The translations under genes were made by a program, and so were the position numbers. Shown here one piece after another: positions 49,309-59,525 of a stretch of 64,000 nucleotides of DNA. Each line of letters begins with the position of its first letter. The stretch's first letter is position 1. A model generated the notes under the pieces. That model saw only the letters and a program-made list of their open reading frames with translations, was not told the origin of the DNA and did no database searches. This DNA is from Eledone cirrhosa. Its lineage: Eukaryota; Mollusca; Cephalopoda; Octopoda; Eledonidae. The DNA is taken from contig OZ024744.1 in assembly GCA_964016885.1 (NCBI GenBank), positions 113,844,215 to 113,908,214 on the forward strand, given 5' to 3'.

Positions 49309-49440
49309 ATAATAATAATAATAATGATTTCTTTATTGGCCACAAGGGCCTACATATAGGGGACAATACAAATGGATGGGGACAGTGGGGAATAATAATG
49401 ATACTCATCATTTAACTTCCATTTTCCACGAATAATAATA
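49309..49440. repeat. Dispersed repeat beginning (AAT)n-GATTTCTTTATT
   Basis: After an AAT run the sequence 'aatgatttctttattggcca' and 'caagggcctacatatagggg' is a relative of 53803-53880 ('aatgatttctttattaacca', 'caaggaaaacattaagggca'). In both places it directly follows an OK-type SINE. It may be the 3' end of a LINE in reverse orientation. Confidence 0.55.
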
Positions 49441-49444
49441 ATAA

Positions 49445-52440
49445 GTGATGCATCAGCTAAAGAAGAAGCTAAACCTAGCTAACAAAGCACTAGAGGTAAT
49501 CAGAGGTGAACACAGAAAACCACTGATACTTGATCAGATTAATCAGCTTGGCTATATGCCACTGCAACCGTGATTCCTGGCAAGCTGCACCCCAAAATAC
49601 AAACAGGAAAATAAACACAATGGAATACCAAAATGGCAGACACAGCTGGAGAACAAAATTACAGAGTTGAGGAGAGATGTCGCTCTCTCATATCCGAAAT
49701 AGATAAGGGAACTGACATCAACTCCAAAAAGCTTTCTAGGCTGAGAAAGAAATACAAGACCAACTGGACAGCAGACTGGAAAGAAATTGCTGAATCAATC
49801 AAGCAAAAGATTCAGGTAAAAGATGCAGAGACTAAGATGTAAAAAAAAGAGCAAACTTCTTTAAACAAAACAAAATCTTTGCCGAAGATGCCAAAAGATT
49901 TTACAGGGGGTTAGGTGAGAAAAATATTGAAATAAGGTAACCACAACTTCAATGCCACATGGCTGGAACAATTGGAAATCCCTGCTTGCACCCAGGAATG
50001 AAATGAGATCACCTCACAAGAAATAAAAACAGCAGTCAGCAATGTTGGAAACTGGGAATCACTGGGCAGAGATGGTGTGCAGAATTTCTGGCTGAAACAT
50101 CTGGATATGCTCCATAAAGCCTTGGCTGCTGAATTCTCCAGGATTGTAGCAAACCCAAGAGAGGTCCCAAAGTGGATGACAACTGGCATAACGTATCTTC
50201 TACGAAAGAATGAATGCACAGAATATCCCAAAACTACAGACCAATTACATGTCTCCCAACGATGTACAAAGTCCTCACATCAGTGATTACCAACAGGGTC
50301 TACAATTACCTCGTCTGTGGAGATCTATTGCCACCTGGACAAAAAGGCTATAAACGAGGGAGTTATAGGTGCCAAGATCAGCTGCTGATAAATAGACTCA
50401 ACAGAAAACTACAAACAGAAAAATAAAAACCTGTCAATGGCCTGGATAGACAACAAGAAGGCATTCGACAGCATACCTCATTCATGGACCATAAAGACAC
50501 TAGAAATGTATCACATAGCACCCGAGATCACAACTGTTCTGAAGGCAATGATGACAGACTGGAAAACTATGATGGTCCTTCAACACCACAACGGACCACT
50601 GGAATCTAGATAGATCAAGATTAATTGTGGAATATTCCAAGGTGACTCATTGTCCCCTTTGCTGTTCTGTATATCACTTGCTTTGTTAAATCAGTTATTG
50701 CGGATGACAGGCTATGGATATAAAATAGACAACAGACACTACAGTCACCTTCTTTATATGGATGATATCAAGCTATTTGGAAACAATGATGGGTAGCTGG
50801 AAGGTTTACTGCAGACAGTGAAACAATTCAGTGATGACATCCATATGGAATTTAGACTGGACAAGTGTGCAAAGGCCACATTCAAGAGGGGGTTGCTCCC
50901 TAACCATAAAGATATTGTCATAGACCAACAAACTACCATAAAGGAACTTAACAATGAAGAGTTCAACAAATATCTTGGAGTTAATGAAGGAGATGGAATC
51001 CAGCAAGTAAGTTTGAAGGAAAAGATATGGAAGGAGTACATAAGGGGAGTGAAACTGGTAACAAAAGGTGAGCTAAACTCCTGAAACAAGTTCAAAGCCA
51101 TTAACAGTTTCACAGTACCAGTTATAACATACAGCTTTAACATCATAAACTGGAACCTGCAAGAACTATAAAGGTTGGACACTAAGACAAGGAAACTATT
51201 GACAACGGAAAAAATACATCACCATAAAGCTGATGTACATAGGCTATATATCTCTTGGCGAGAAGGTGGTAGGGGGCTCCGACAACTGGAAGCTGCATAA
51301 AGTGAAGGTGGAAGGGGGCTTTGACTACTGGGAGCTGCATACAAAACAGAAACCATTGGATTGGATAGCTACCTCCACCACACCTGAGATGAACTCCTGG
51401 TGCCTGTACTCAAGCATGAACGAATTAAGAAACTACACCCAATATCAAAAGAAGCAAGAAAATGTAGGCAAAAACTGAACATGGAGCAAGACATACCCAT
51501 AGAAAATCAACAACAGAGTGCTGCACAACTAGTTATGACTGTGAAGATCAAAGCAAAGAAACTCCAAACAAAGGAACTAAACCATGAATGGAAGGCAAAA
51601 CCACTACATGGTAGATTCCCAGAACAACTTTCTGATAATGATATCGATCAGCATGGCTCACTATGCTGGCTCAGAAGTGCTGGTTTGAAAGCAGAGACTG
51701 AAGGACCCTTAGTTGCTGCACAAGACCAATCTTTAAACACTCGGGCCTATAGACACAGAATAGTGAAAGATGGTACTAGCCCTCTATGTAGAATATGCTA
51801 CAAACATGAAGAAAAGGGAGATCATGTTATCTTCGGGTGTCCACAGCTGGCAAAAACTGACTATATTGAAAGACACAACTGCATTGCTAGATATGTGCAC
51901 TGGATGCTTTGCCGCTCTCATAAGATCCAAACTTCTAGCAAATGGTATGAACATCAACCAAAAACAGTCATGGAAAAAGGCAACATATCCATCTTGTAGG
52001 ATATGCCTGTGATAACCGACCAAGAAATCGCTGCCAACAGACCAGATATCATAAAAACAAAACAGATCAGACATGTAGCCTTATAGATATTTCCATACCA
52101 GCTGACAAGAATACATCTATAAAAACAATGGAGAAACTGTCAAAATACAAAGACCTGGAAATAGAGATCAACCACATATGGAGGATGACCACAAACACTA
52201 TCCCTGGGGTAATAGGGGCATTAGGATTAATACCCAAATCCTCAGACCTACACCTTAGCGTCCTTCCCTGCAAGATCAGTAAATATGAGCTACAGAAGAT
52301 CAGGCTACTAGGAACAACACACATTCTCAGACAAGTTCTCTCTCTACAATGGAAACCTCTATTGTCCTAGGTTCAAGGCCTGAACCTGGTAATAGAGAAA
52401 CAGAACTGAGCTAAATGAGCAGCAACAACAACAACAACAA
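49445..52440 (+). pseudogene. R2-group-like LINE (restriction-like endonuclease type), decayed
   Basis: The 5' part is frameshifted (ANKALEVIRGEHRKPL). RT pieces are ISQNYRPITCLPTMYKVLTS, PPGQKGYKRGSYRCQDQLLI (50214-50426), KKAFDSIPHSW-like in the next frame, GIFQGDSLSPLLFCIS-like, and YMDD at 50755-50766. The thumb-like part is QTVKQFSDDIHMEFRLDKCA. The C-terminus (51400-52350) shows SLCWLRSAGLKAETEGPLVA, a Cys/His finger CRICYKHEEKGDHVIFGC (51787-51840), RHN at 51871, RPD at 52039 and a downstream LIDISIPAD. The finger-RHN-PD...D order is that of the restriction-like endonuclease of R2/R4/NeSL-type LINEs, which nick a target site for reverse transcription. Many stops and frameshifts make the copy dead. 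It ends in (CAA)n near 52440. Exact clade not determined. Confidence 0.78.
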
Positions 52441-53286
52441 AGGCCAATATCTTTTGTGGAATCTATTTGAGACTGTCACTGACCGCACAAGAACTGCCAT
52501 GACAGAGAAGGCCAATATCTTCTGTGGAAGCTATTTGAGACTATCACTGACAGCACAAGAACTGCCATGACAGAGAAGGCCAATATCTTCTGTGAAAGCT
52601 ATTTGAGACTATCACTGACAGCACAAGAACTGCCATGACAGAGAAGGCCAATATCTTCTGTGGAAGCTATTTGAGACTATCACTGACAGCACAAGAACTG
52701 CCATGACAGAGAAGGCCAATATCTTCTGTGAAAGCTATTTGAGACTATCACTGACAGCACAAGAACTGCCATGACAGAGAAGGCCAATATCTTCTGTGAC
52801 AGCTATTTGAGACTATCACTGACAGCACAAGAACTGCCATGACAGAGAAGGCCAATATCTTCTGTGGAAGCTATTTGAGACTATCACTGACAACACAAGA
52901 ACTGCCATGACAGAGAAGGCCAATATCTTCTGTGGAAGCTATTTGAGACTATCACTGACAGCACAAGAACTGCCATGACAGAGAAGGCCAATATCTTCTG
53001 TGGAAGCTATTTGAGACTATCACTGACAACACAAGAACTGCCATGACAGAGAAGGCCAATATCTTCTGTGGAAGCTATTTGAGACTATCACTGACAGCAC
53101 AAGAACTGCCATGACAGAGAAGGCCAATATCTTCTGTGAAAGCTATTTGAGACTATCACTGACAGCACAAGAACTGCCATGACAGAGAAGGCCAATATCT
53201 TCTGTGAAAGCTATTTGAGACTATCACTGACAACACAAGAACTGCCATGACAGAGAAGGCCAATATCTTCTGTGAAAGCTATGCCA
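52440..53286. repeat. 68-bp tandem array, about 12.4 copies
   Basis: The unit begins aaggccaatatcttctgtgg and continues aagctatttgagactatcac / tgacagcacaagaactgcca / tgacagag. The period is 68 bp (52441, 52509, ...). Copies differ at single positions (gtggaag/gtgaaag/gtgacag; gacagc/gacaac). It begins right after the (CAA)n end of the R2-like LINE. The last copy ends in the unique sequence 'gctatgccatctttacaaga'. 68 is not a multiple of 3 and no reading frame persists. Confidence 0.95.
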
Positions 53287-53660
53287 TCTTTACAAGATAA
53301 GAATAGCCACCATCCAGAAGCAGGAAGGTGATACTTTGGGGTATGTTAGAAAGTATGATCAGAAAGGGATGTGAGAAGTACGTTAGGATCGTAAATGAAC
53401 TATCTCTTCAAGAGCACTGTATATATACCATAAAGAACTATAACAATCTAAATATGAATTACAGTACCAGACTCACCAGATTTAAATTAGATCTCATACA
53501 TGTACTCAATATCAAGCACATATCTTTTTCTGTGGATGAGGTGTTTTTATGACACCCCCTATGTAAGGGACTGCAGATAATTGCTCACTCACCTTTTCTT
53601 GCTCTAGGTCAAAGATGATGACTCAGCAAAAGAAGGAACAACAATAACAATAAGTTGATT
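53287..53660. other. Unassigned sequence between tandem array and SINE
   Basis: One 74-codon frame (53328-53552) is present but has no feature that I recognise. The region may be the rest of the element from which the 68-bp unit was amplified. Confidence 0.4.
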
Positions 53661-53664
53661 ATAT

Positions 53665-53802
53665 AAACCCCAGTGTGTTACTGGTACTTTATTTTATCAA
53701 CCCTATAAGGATGAAAGGCAAAGTTAACTTTGGTGGGATTTGAACTCAGAACGTAAAAGACCATAACTCTATGCTGTAAAGCAGTGTCCGATGCTCTAAC
53801 GA
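53665..53802 (-). mobile_element. OK-type SINE, reverse
   Basis: On the minus strand: 'catcggacactgctttacag', 'cgttctgagttcaaatccca', 'ctttcatccttatagggttg' and 'ataaagtaccagtaacacac'. It is the same family as 49108-49305, with the 3' tail shortened. Confidence 0.85.
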
Positions 53803-54345
53803 TAATAATAATAATAATGATTTCTTTATTAACCACAAGGAAAACATTAAGGGCAGGACAGTATAAATATGGGTTTCTGCATATATATATAAAAGGAAAC
53901 AATATTAATAACAAAAGATGTAACAAAAAATAGAAACAAACGAAAAATCCCCAATAGAGGGGACACACACACCAAGGATTACTCATGGAGAAAGCCCAAA
54001 AGTCACTGTCACCCTGACCACAGGGTAAGCGCTCTCTCCTAGTTGCCCTCCTTCAATACTACAGACTCACACTCAAGGCAGGCCCATTCACATGGGCCAT
54101 GCTTGCCTCTCTCACCCACCTTTCAACAAACTGGATGGAAGGCAGCACTTCCCTCTCCACCCTGATTTTCTTTTTCAGGTGAAACCTGAAAAAGTTAATG
54201 AGAATATCACCGAAGAGGAAAGTGCCCATCTTCAACCCTCTCAACTGCATCCACCATATGACTTCTTTTACCATGGCCACTAGGCAGATAAAAACTGCCT
54301 GCCTTTCCTGGTTAAAGGAGGGTGGCAGGGCAATCTTAATGATAG
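53803..54345 (-). pseudogene. Probable LINE C-terminal fragment, reverse
   Basis: On the minus strand a 73-codon frame (54059-54280) reads MAMVKEVIWWMQLRGLKMGT, FLFGDILINFFRFHLKKKIR, VEREVLPSIQFVERWVREAS and ends in a stop. Upstream, near 54330, 'ALPPSFNQERQAVFI' precedes it in frame. The sequence beyond the stop (53990-53803) is non-coding and ends at an AAT run. The layout, a basic helix-rich C-terminus followed by a short 3' UTR and a triplet tail, fits the end of a Tx1/L1-type LINE. I believe the same family supplied the RT fragment at 38.1 kb, but this is an inference. Confidence 0.4.
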
Positions 54346-54836
54346 CAATAATAATAAACAGGATGGAAACTACTCAGGATATGTAGATCTAATCTGATGT
54401 AGAGTAAAAGGTGAAATAATAAACAGAGACTATACATACCTGTGTGTGTGATTCAAATATATACAAACTAACCTTTGAACCCCTAAAATATTTGATTTCA
54501 TTGTCAACCATTTTAACCCTTTCATTACCATATTTCCAATGAATTACTTATAATTTTCAATTGTTTTGAAAATAATCAAACATTGAGACAGATTTAGTAA
54601 TATATATAACTTTCTTGTTATAAAGTTGTTTGGAACATAACTTAACAAAGGTTCTTAAATAAAATTATGATGAAAGGTTTAAATTTAAGCATAAACACTT
54701 TAAAAGAAACAGTTTTTCACCACAGAACCAAGAGTTGTTCTTAAAAAACTTGGTATAAAAAGACTTAAATATTTGCTAAATATTTAAAACAAATCAACAA
54801 TATTGCAAGTAACCATATTTATATTTTCATTAAAAC
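54346..54836. other. AT-rich stretch, no gene seen
   Basis: No repeats or coding signals that I recognise; short A/T runs only. Confidence 0.5.
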
Positions 54837-55172
54837 TTATGAATTCTGCATAAAAAAAAATTTAAAAAAATGCCAGATAACATACTTTGATCCATTGGCT
54901 AAAAGATTGTGGGAAGATTCCTTTTCACATGTAATAGGATCAACATCGGTATTGGGAAACTTATGGACAGTTGAAGAAGAATCCAAATGATGAAATGACT
55001 TTCTCAGCGAAATTCCATGACGTTCGGCAGCGTTCCTTACAATCTGTGTCCATTTTTTCTTTGGTTTAAGACAATTGCTAATACTTTCCATCCTACTGGA
55101 CGCCCGCTTTGGCTCCATTCGTTGTATCAGAGCATACCAACGTAATTGGCTCTGATCCACCATGCTTATCAT
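54837..55172 (-). pseudogene. Possible degraded LINE C-terminal fragment
   Basis: The 111-codon frame begins MISMVDQSQLRWYALIQRME, then PKRASSRMESISNCLKPKKK and WTQIVRNAAERHGISLRKSF. 'LRWYGHIQRM-P-R----...-W-D-I--D---GIS' is a common pattern at the C-terminus of several LINE families, and the sequence here fits it loosely. The last 40 codons do not fit and probably reflect read-through into AT-rich sequence. A host gene cannot be excluded. Confidence 0.35.
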
Positions 55173-55229
55173 AACATTGTTTAGGCAAGTTTACAGTTTG
55201 AAAGGTGTATACTTCTACTGTTACTACTG

Positions 55230-55280
55230 CTGCTGCTGCTATTGTTCTGGTTGCTGTTGTTGTTGTTGTTGTTGTATTTG
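55230..55280. repeat. CTG/TTG triplet microsatellite
   Basis: Runs of 'ctgctgctgctattg' and 'tgttgttgttgttgttg'. Confidence 0.9.
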
Positions 55281-55464
55281 TTAGGTGCCAAATAATCCTG
55301 AGCTAAGCTGCTATAAAATTCATTATCCTAATTCACCTTGGACCAGGCCATGCAAACAAATATAATCAATAGCAAACTGTTTTATAGTTGGCTCAGCTAC
55401 ATGGATCCTCATATTAACACTTAGACATTCCTCATATATATATATATATAGATATATATATAGA

Positions 55465-55665
55465 TAGTGGTATTCCATCGGTCATGATGACGAGTATTCC
55501 AATTGATACAAACAACAGAACAGCCAGCTCATGAAATTAACATGCATGTGGCTGAGTATTCCACAAACATGTGTACCTTTGACGTAGTTCTCAGGGAGAT
55601 TGAGCGCGACACAGAATGTGACAAGTCTAGCCCTTTGAATTACAGGTACAATTTTTGCCAGCTGA
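55465..55665. repeat. Cephalopod dispersed repeat fragment
   Basis: The sequence contains 'tggctgagtattccacaaac', 'tttgacgtagttctcaggga', 'gattgagcgcgacacagaat' and 'gccctttgaattacaggtac'. I recognise this wording as part of a repeat that is very common in octopus and squid genomes, but cannot confirm it here. A (TA)n tract precedes it. No coding potential is claimed. Confidence 0.5.
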
Positions 55666-56100
55666 GTTGTGTGTGTATAAAAACTAGGTTTTCTAAAGAA
55701 AAAAAAATCAAGAAAATAGTATTGAGATTTGAGAGGAAGATTACTCTAAAACAAAGCTGAGAAGAAAGAAATAACAACAACGGCAACAATAACAACAGCA
55801 AACATAACCACAGAAAACATTATTTAGAAAAGAATTAAAATATAAATATCATATTTATGATAAATGACAGGTATGAAAGCTGTCATGAAGTCTTCACATG
55901 TGTAAAGGTAAGGCCTAATTTAGCTGAGATAAACACCAGTGGTAAAACTGTAGATTTATATAAAATAAAAAAAATTGAGTGTTGTTTTAAAGATGAAAGT
56001 GAACAGTTTTACTGTAGAAAAGAATAAGTTAGAGATGGCATTGTTTATTGTTTCTATCTGGTAATATTAAATACTGTTGTATTGATTTCATGTAAAACAT
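55666..56100. other. AT-rich stretch, no gene seen
   Basis: A-rich runs and CAA-rich sequence (55770-55810). Nothing supported. Confidence 0.5.
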
Positions 56101-56115
56101 CTGTGGTGCTGGTGA

Positions 56116-56200
56116 GAGAGGGGGGGGGGTGAAGAGAGAGAGAGAGGGGAGTGCAGGGGGGGGGGGTACGGGGGGAGCAGGAGAGAGAGAGAGAGAGGAA
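56116..56200. repeat. G-rich and (GA)n low-complexity tract
   Basis: Two runs of G (near 56121-56129 and 56157-56165) separated by GAGA repeats. G-quadruplex formation on the plus strand is possible. Confidence 0.85.
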
Positions 56201-56309
56201 TTACTTTTATGAAACATTGTTTAACCTCAAATTATATATAAGTAAATTATTCTATTTTGGTAGTTTCATTAATTTGTTAAATATATTTGATTCATTTTGA
56301 ATGATACAT

Positions 56310-56360
56310 ACATATATATACATATATATATATATACATATTTATATATATATACATATG

Positions 56361-56419
<59 letters not shown>

Positions 56420-56420
56420 G

Positions 56421-56460
<40 letters not shown>
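56310..56460. repeat. (TA)n microsatellite with a duplicated interruption
   Basis: A long TA run in which 'tacatatgtatatgtatata' occurs twice, 60 bp apart (about 56353 and 56413). It is the target into which the LTR element at 56461 inserted. Confidence 0.93.
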
Positions 56461-56464
<4 letters not shown>

Positions 56465-56923
56465 GCAAAATCTGACCACACCTTGAACCTTGGGTGACAC
56501 CTAAAAGTCAAATTCTAGGTCACCATCCTTTTCGGCGTGGACAGGTGCATGCGTGGGCGATCCCTTGAGGCGGGAGACAGAAAGCGACAGGTATAAAAAG
56601 CATGTATCATCCCACGTCTAACACACAGAGAGATCGGAGCATTACGCTATAGATAATAGCTATGTGAAAGATTCACCACTACCTAAGGCTGCTGAGGTCT
56701 ACAGACAACCACAAACCATTACTCTCCCCCCCTCTCTCACTATGGTCTCAGACTACACCAGCCTCATGAACCAACAACAAAATAACATTGTGAACCTTCG
56801 CGACTCGTGGTAACTTGTTTGTTGTTATTCTTGACTGAAGTGAAGTAAACCTTTTTATTTATAAAGTAAATCAACTATTCTTGTTATTTCATCTAACAAA
56901 CACAACTAATACCCTTCGTTACA
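56461..56923 (+). repeat. 5' LTR
   Basis: Begins TGTAGCAAAATCTG and ends CCTTCGTTACA. It contains 'aggtataaaaagcatgta' (TATA-like, about 56590) with the presumed transcription start downstream. The right half is present in the 3' copy. Confidence 0.78.
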
Positions 56924-56950
56924 TTGGTGACCAAGATGCGGGAACGAACA
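56924..56950 (+). promoter_or_regulatory. Primer-binding-site-like sequence after 5' LTR
   Basis: The sequence immediately after the LTR, TTGGTGACCAAGATGCGGGA, has the TGGTGACC-type start seen at the primer site of many Gypsy-class elements in invertebrates. The tRNA was not identified. Confidence 0.5.
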
Positions 56951-57809
56951 GGTTCCTCCTAAAAAAAAAAATACGGAGTGGTATTTTAAAAAAGAAAACC
57001 ACACGCAACCTTTCTTCATATGGCTTACATTGACAACATCAACAACTTTCTCAACAGCAATCTATAATTACCAAGCTTCTCATCTATATGGTACGATATG
57101 ATAAAACTTCACTTCAAATTATTCACCAAACTTCGATTCTACGGAATATTTACAGTGACTTTGCTTCGATAGCAGCAACAGCAACAACAACAACAACTCT
57201 ACTAGCTTCCTAGTAAGAACGATAACACGTTTATCACAGAGAAAAGAAAAATTGAACTTTTTGTTAAAAAACAATTATTTCCCCCTTTTTTACAAACAAT
57301 GTTCGAACATTTATTTCTTTTAAACTGTATATATAAACATTCATTTTTTTTTTATCATTGTATATATGACTGCATACGCACATTTTTTTAAGCTGTATTA
57401 CATGCCTGCATGCGCGCACACATTTCTTTGTCACACACCAACATGTTGTTGTCTATAGTGTATGTTCTTGATTCGGTAGGGATTCTGCAAGATCACTTTT
57501 CACCTAGCCGAGGTACGGCAAAAGCTATAAAACACATGAAACTCACCCACACTGGGACTACTCGCCTGGACTCACTCAGGCACGCAACTCAAAATTGCAC
57601 ACACTCACGTCATAGCGTCAACCTCAACTCACTGGAAGAGAATCTTATGTATGATGATACATTGAGAGAAATAGTCCTCTGTGTTATCATACGCATGCAT
57701 ACACAGTTATACGATATTATTTTTTTTTCTTTCTCCAAATTTCTCTACACTTGAAATGCAGGCGCAGTACCCACATTTTGTGTTTTGGGACACGCTTCTG
57801 GAATCAGAT

Positions 57810-58124
57810 TTCAGTACGCTAGCAAATAGCTTGTGAAAGATTCACCGCTATCTACAGGCCTCTGGGGGTCTGTAGACCCCCAGAGGCCTGTAGATAGCGG
57901 TGAATCTTTCACAACCACAGACCATTACTCTCTCTCTCTCACTATGGTCTCAGACTACACCAACCTCATGAACCAACAACAAAATAACATCGTCAACTTC
58001 GCAACTCGTGGTAACTTGTTTGTTGTTATTCTTGACTGAAGTGAAGTAAACCTTTTCATATATAAAGTAAATGAGCTATTCTTGTTATTTCATCTAACAA
58101 CCATAACTAATACCCTTTGTTACA
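57810..58124 (+). repeat. 3' LTR, truncated at its 5' side and carrying a foldback
   Basis: It aligns with the right part of the 5' LTR from 'tacgct-ag' onward and ends 'ccctttgttaca'. Between 'tctgtaga' and 'caaccacagacc' it contains an extra inverted copy of the preceding 40 bp that is absent from the 5' LTR. Confidence 0.75.
57831..57914. repeat. Perfect 40-bp inverted repeat with 4-nt loop
   Basis: Arms 57831-57870 and 57875-57914 are exact reverse complements around 'tgta' (ttgtgaaagattcaccgc... and ...gcggtgaatctttcacaa). It lies inside the 3' LTR, and the 5' LTR has only the left-arm sequence. The right arm is therefore a newly made inverted copy. Confidence 0.95.
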
Positions 58125-58144
58125 TATATATATATATATATAAG

Positions 58145-58379
58145 CAATTAAGTTAAAGATGTACATCCATATATGTATACTGAAATACTAGTATGTATAT
58201 GAATACACACACGTATACATATGTAGATGTACCAAGTTTACATACAGAATAGCTGGCCACTCACAGTAAAGTGACCAGTGAAAAAAACTTGGTACATCTA
58301 CATATGTATACGTGTGTGTATTCATATACATACTAGTATTTCAGTATACATATATGGATGTACATCTTTAACTTAATTG
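58145..58379. repeat. Perfect 95-bp inverted repeat with 45-nt spacer
   Basis: Arms 58145-58239 and 58285-58379 are exact reverse complements (caattaagttaaagatgtac... and ...gtacatctttaacttaattg). The spacer includes 'agctggccactcacagtaaa'. The right arm and spacer recur without the left arm at 58704-58850, so the left arm is the extra, inverted copy. Confidence 0.95.
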
Positions 58380-58452
58380 TTTAAGCGTCAGTCATACAAA
58401 AGTGAGTTACAAACGAAACAAAATTTAATTTCGTTTCGTTATTTGTTTTTAT
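58236..58452. repeat. Direct repeat, copy 1 (~217 bp)
   Basis: From 'gtttacatacagaatagctg' to 'cgttatttgtttttat'. It matches 58704-58922 almost exactly (differences: one A in the poly-A at 58284 and aaaca/aacga near 58420). It contains the small palindrome 'aattt-aatttcgtttcgtt'. Confidence 0.93.
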
Positions 58453-58703
58453 CGTCTCCGTTGAACCGGTACTTACTCACACTCTATGCAAATTAGTCTG
58501 CCCACTACTAATTATCATAGAAAAAGCATATAACGATATGTGCTTTTACGATTCTCTAGAGAGGCCGGAAGATAGGTAAATATTGCAGATGAGTTGTAAC
58601 AACAACGAAACTAGTTCAATATTCCTTGTCTGGCTTTCTGGAGAATAGAGGAAAGGTGTTTCCTCAAAAACCAGTATGACTCTAAAAACCGGTTTGTCTG
58701 TGT

Positions 58704-58922
58704 GTTTACATACAGAATAGCTGGCCACTCACAGTAAAGTGACCAGTGAAAAAAAACTTGGTACATCTACATATGTATACGTGTGTGTATTCATATACAT
58801 ACTAGTATTTCAGTATACATATATGGATGTACATCTTTAACTTAATTGTTTAAGCGTCAGTCATACAAAAGTGAGTTACAAACGAAACGAAATTTAATTT
58901 CGTTTCGTTATTTGTTTTTATA
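58704..58922. repeat. Direct repeat, copy 2 (~219 bp)
   Basis: Partner of 58236-58452. The 251 bp between the copies (58453-58703) contain no coding sequence that I recognise. The pair could be the ends of a small non-autonomous element, or a local tandem duplication with one deleted unit. The ends do not show TG...CA. Confidence 0.9.
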
Positions 58923-59029
58923 TATATAAGTATATATCAATTTCTTTATATATATATAACTAATAAGCTCTGTAACCTACATAGGGCACTCTTTTTTTCC
59001 TGTACCTTTCCGACGGAATTGCTTCATTT

Positions 59030-59175
<146 letters not shown>

Positions 59176-59177
<2 letters not shown>

Positions 59178-59483
59178 ATAGCATAGCCAAACGCTGTCTG
59201 GGTGATTGGTAGTTACCACAATTCCGGTTTGTATTTATTTTCTTGATTTATTCTTAAATTGAGTCTGGCAAACCCTATTGTCCATAGTTAGTATTCTTTT
59301 CACCTTAGCGAATCTGGTCCCTTATGATTTGAACACATATATGAATATATCTGTGTTTATCTTTCTTTTATATTCAATTATAATATATGGCTCGGAAAAA
59401 TCTCTTTCTTAGAACTATTTTATTGTAAGAGACTATTTTGAGTTTCTAACTCAATATATACCTTTGATATATATATATATATA
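59176..59483. other. AT-rich stretch, no gene seen
   Basis: Nothing recognisable; ends in a TA run. Confidence 0.5.
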
Positions 59484-59525
59484 TCATCATCATCATTTTA
59501 CGTCCGCTTTTCCCTGCTTGCAAGG
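59484..59525 (-). mobile_element. Minimal SINE/LINE 3'-tail fragment, ~42 bp
   Basis: On the minus strand only 'ccttgcaagcagggaaaagc' and 'ggacgtaaaatgatgatgat' are present. These are the last ~42 bp of the LINE-tailed SINE, inserted between two TA runs. It looks like an extreme 5' truncation. It contains 'gcaagcagggaaaag', which marks the SINE tail rather than the LINE tail. Confidence 0.8.

Larger units (their letters stand above)
56461..58124 (+). mobile_element. Non-autonomous LTR retrotransposon in a (TA)n target
   Basis: A 463-bp 5' LTR (56461-56923) and a partial 3' LTR (about 57810-58124) flank roughly 890 bp of internal sequence. The LTRs share 'tcactatggtctcagactac', 'catgaaccaacaacaaaata', 'cgtggtaacttgtttgttgt' and '-ctaataccctt-gttaca'. 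TA runs lie at both outer edges, so the target duplication is hidden in (TA)n. The interior has no gag, protease or RT reading frame. It must therefore have depended on a related autonomous element, probably Ty3/Gypsy judging by the TGTA...TACA ends and the primer-site-like sequence after the 5' LTR. Confidence 0.75.

Noticed and set aside
56269..56511. Tyr/Ile-repeat ORFs on both strands (also at 59028-59219 and 29105-29368)
   Set aside because: They are readings of (TA)n tracts.
58236..58922. Calling the paired direct repeats LTRs
   Set aside because: The ends are not TG...CA, no primer site follows the first copy, and no target duplication is visible.
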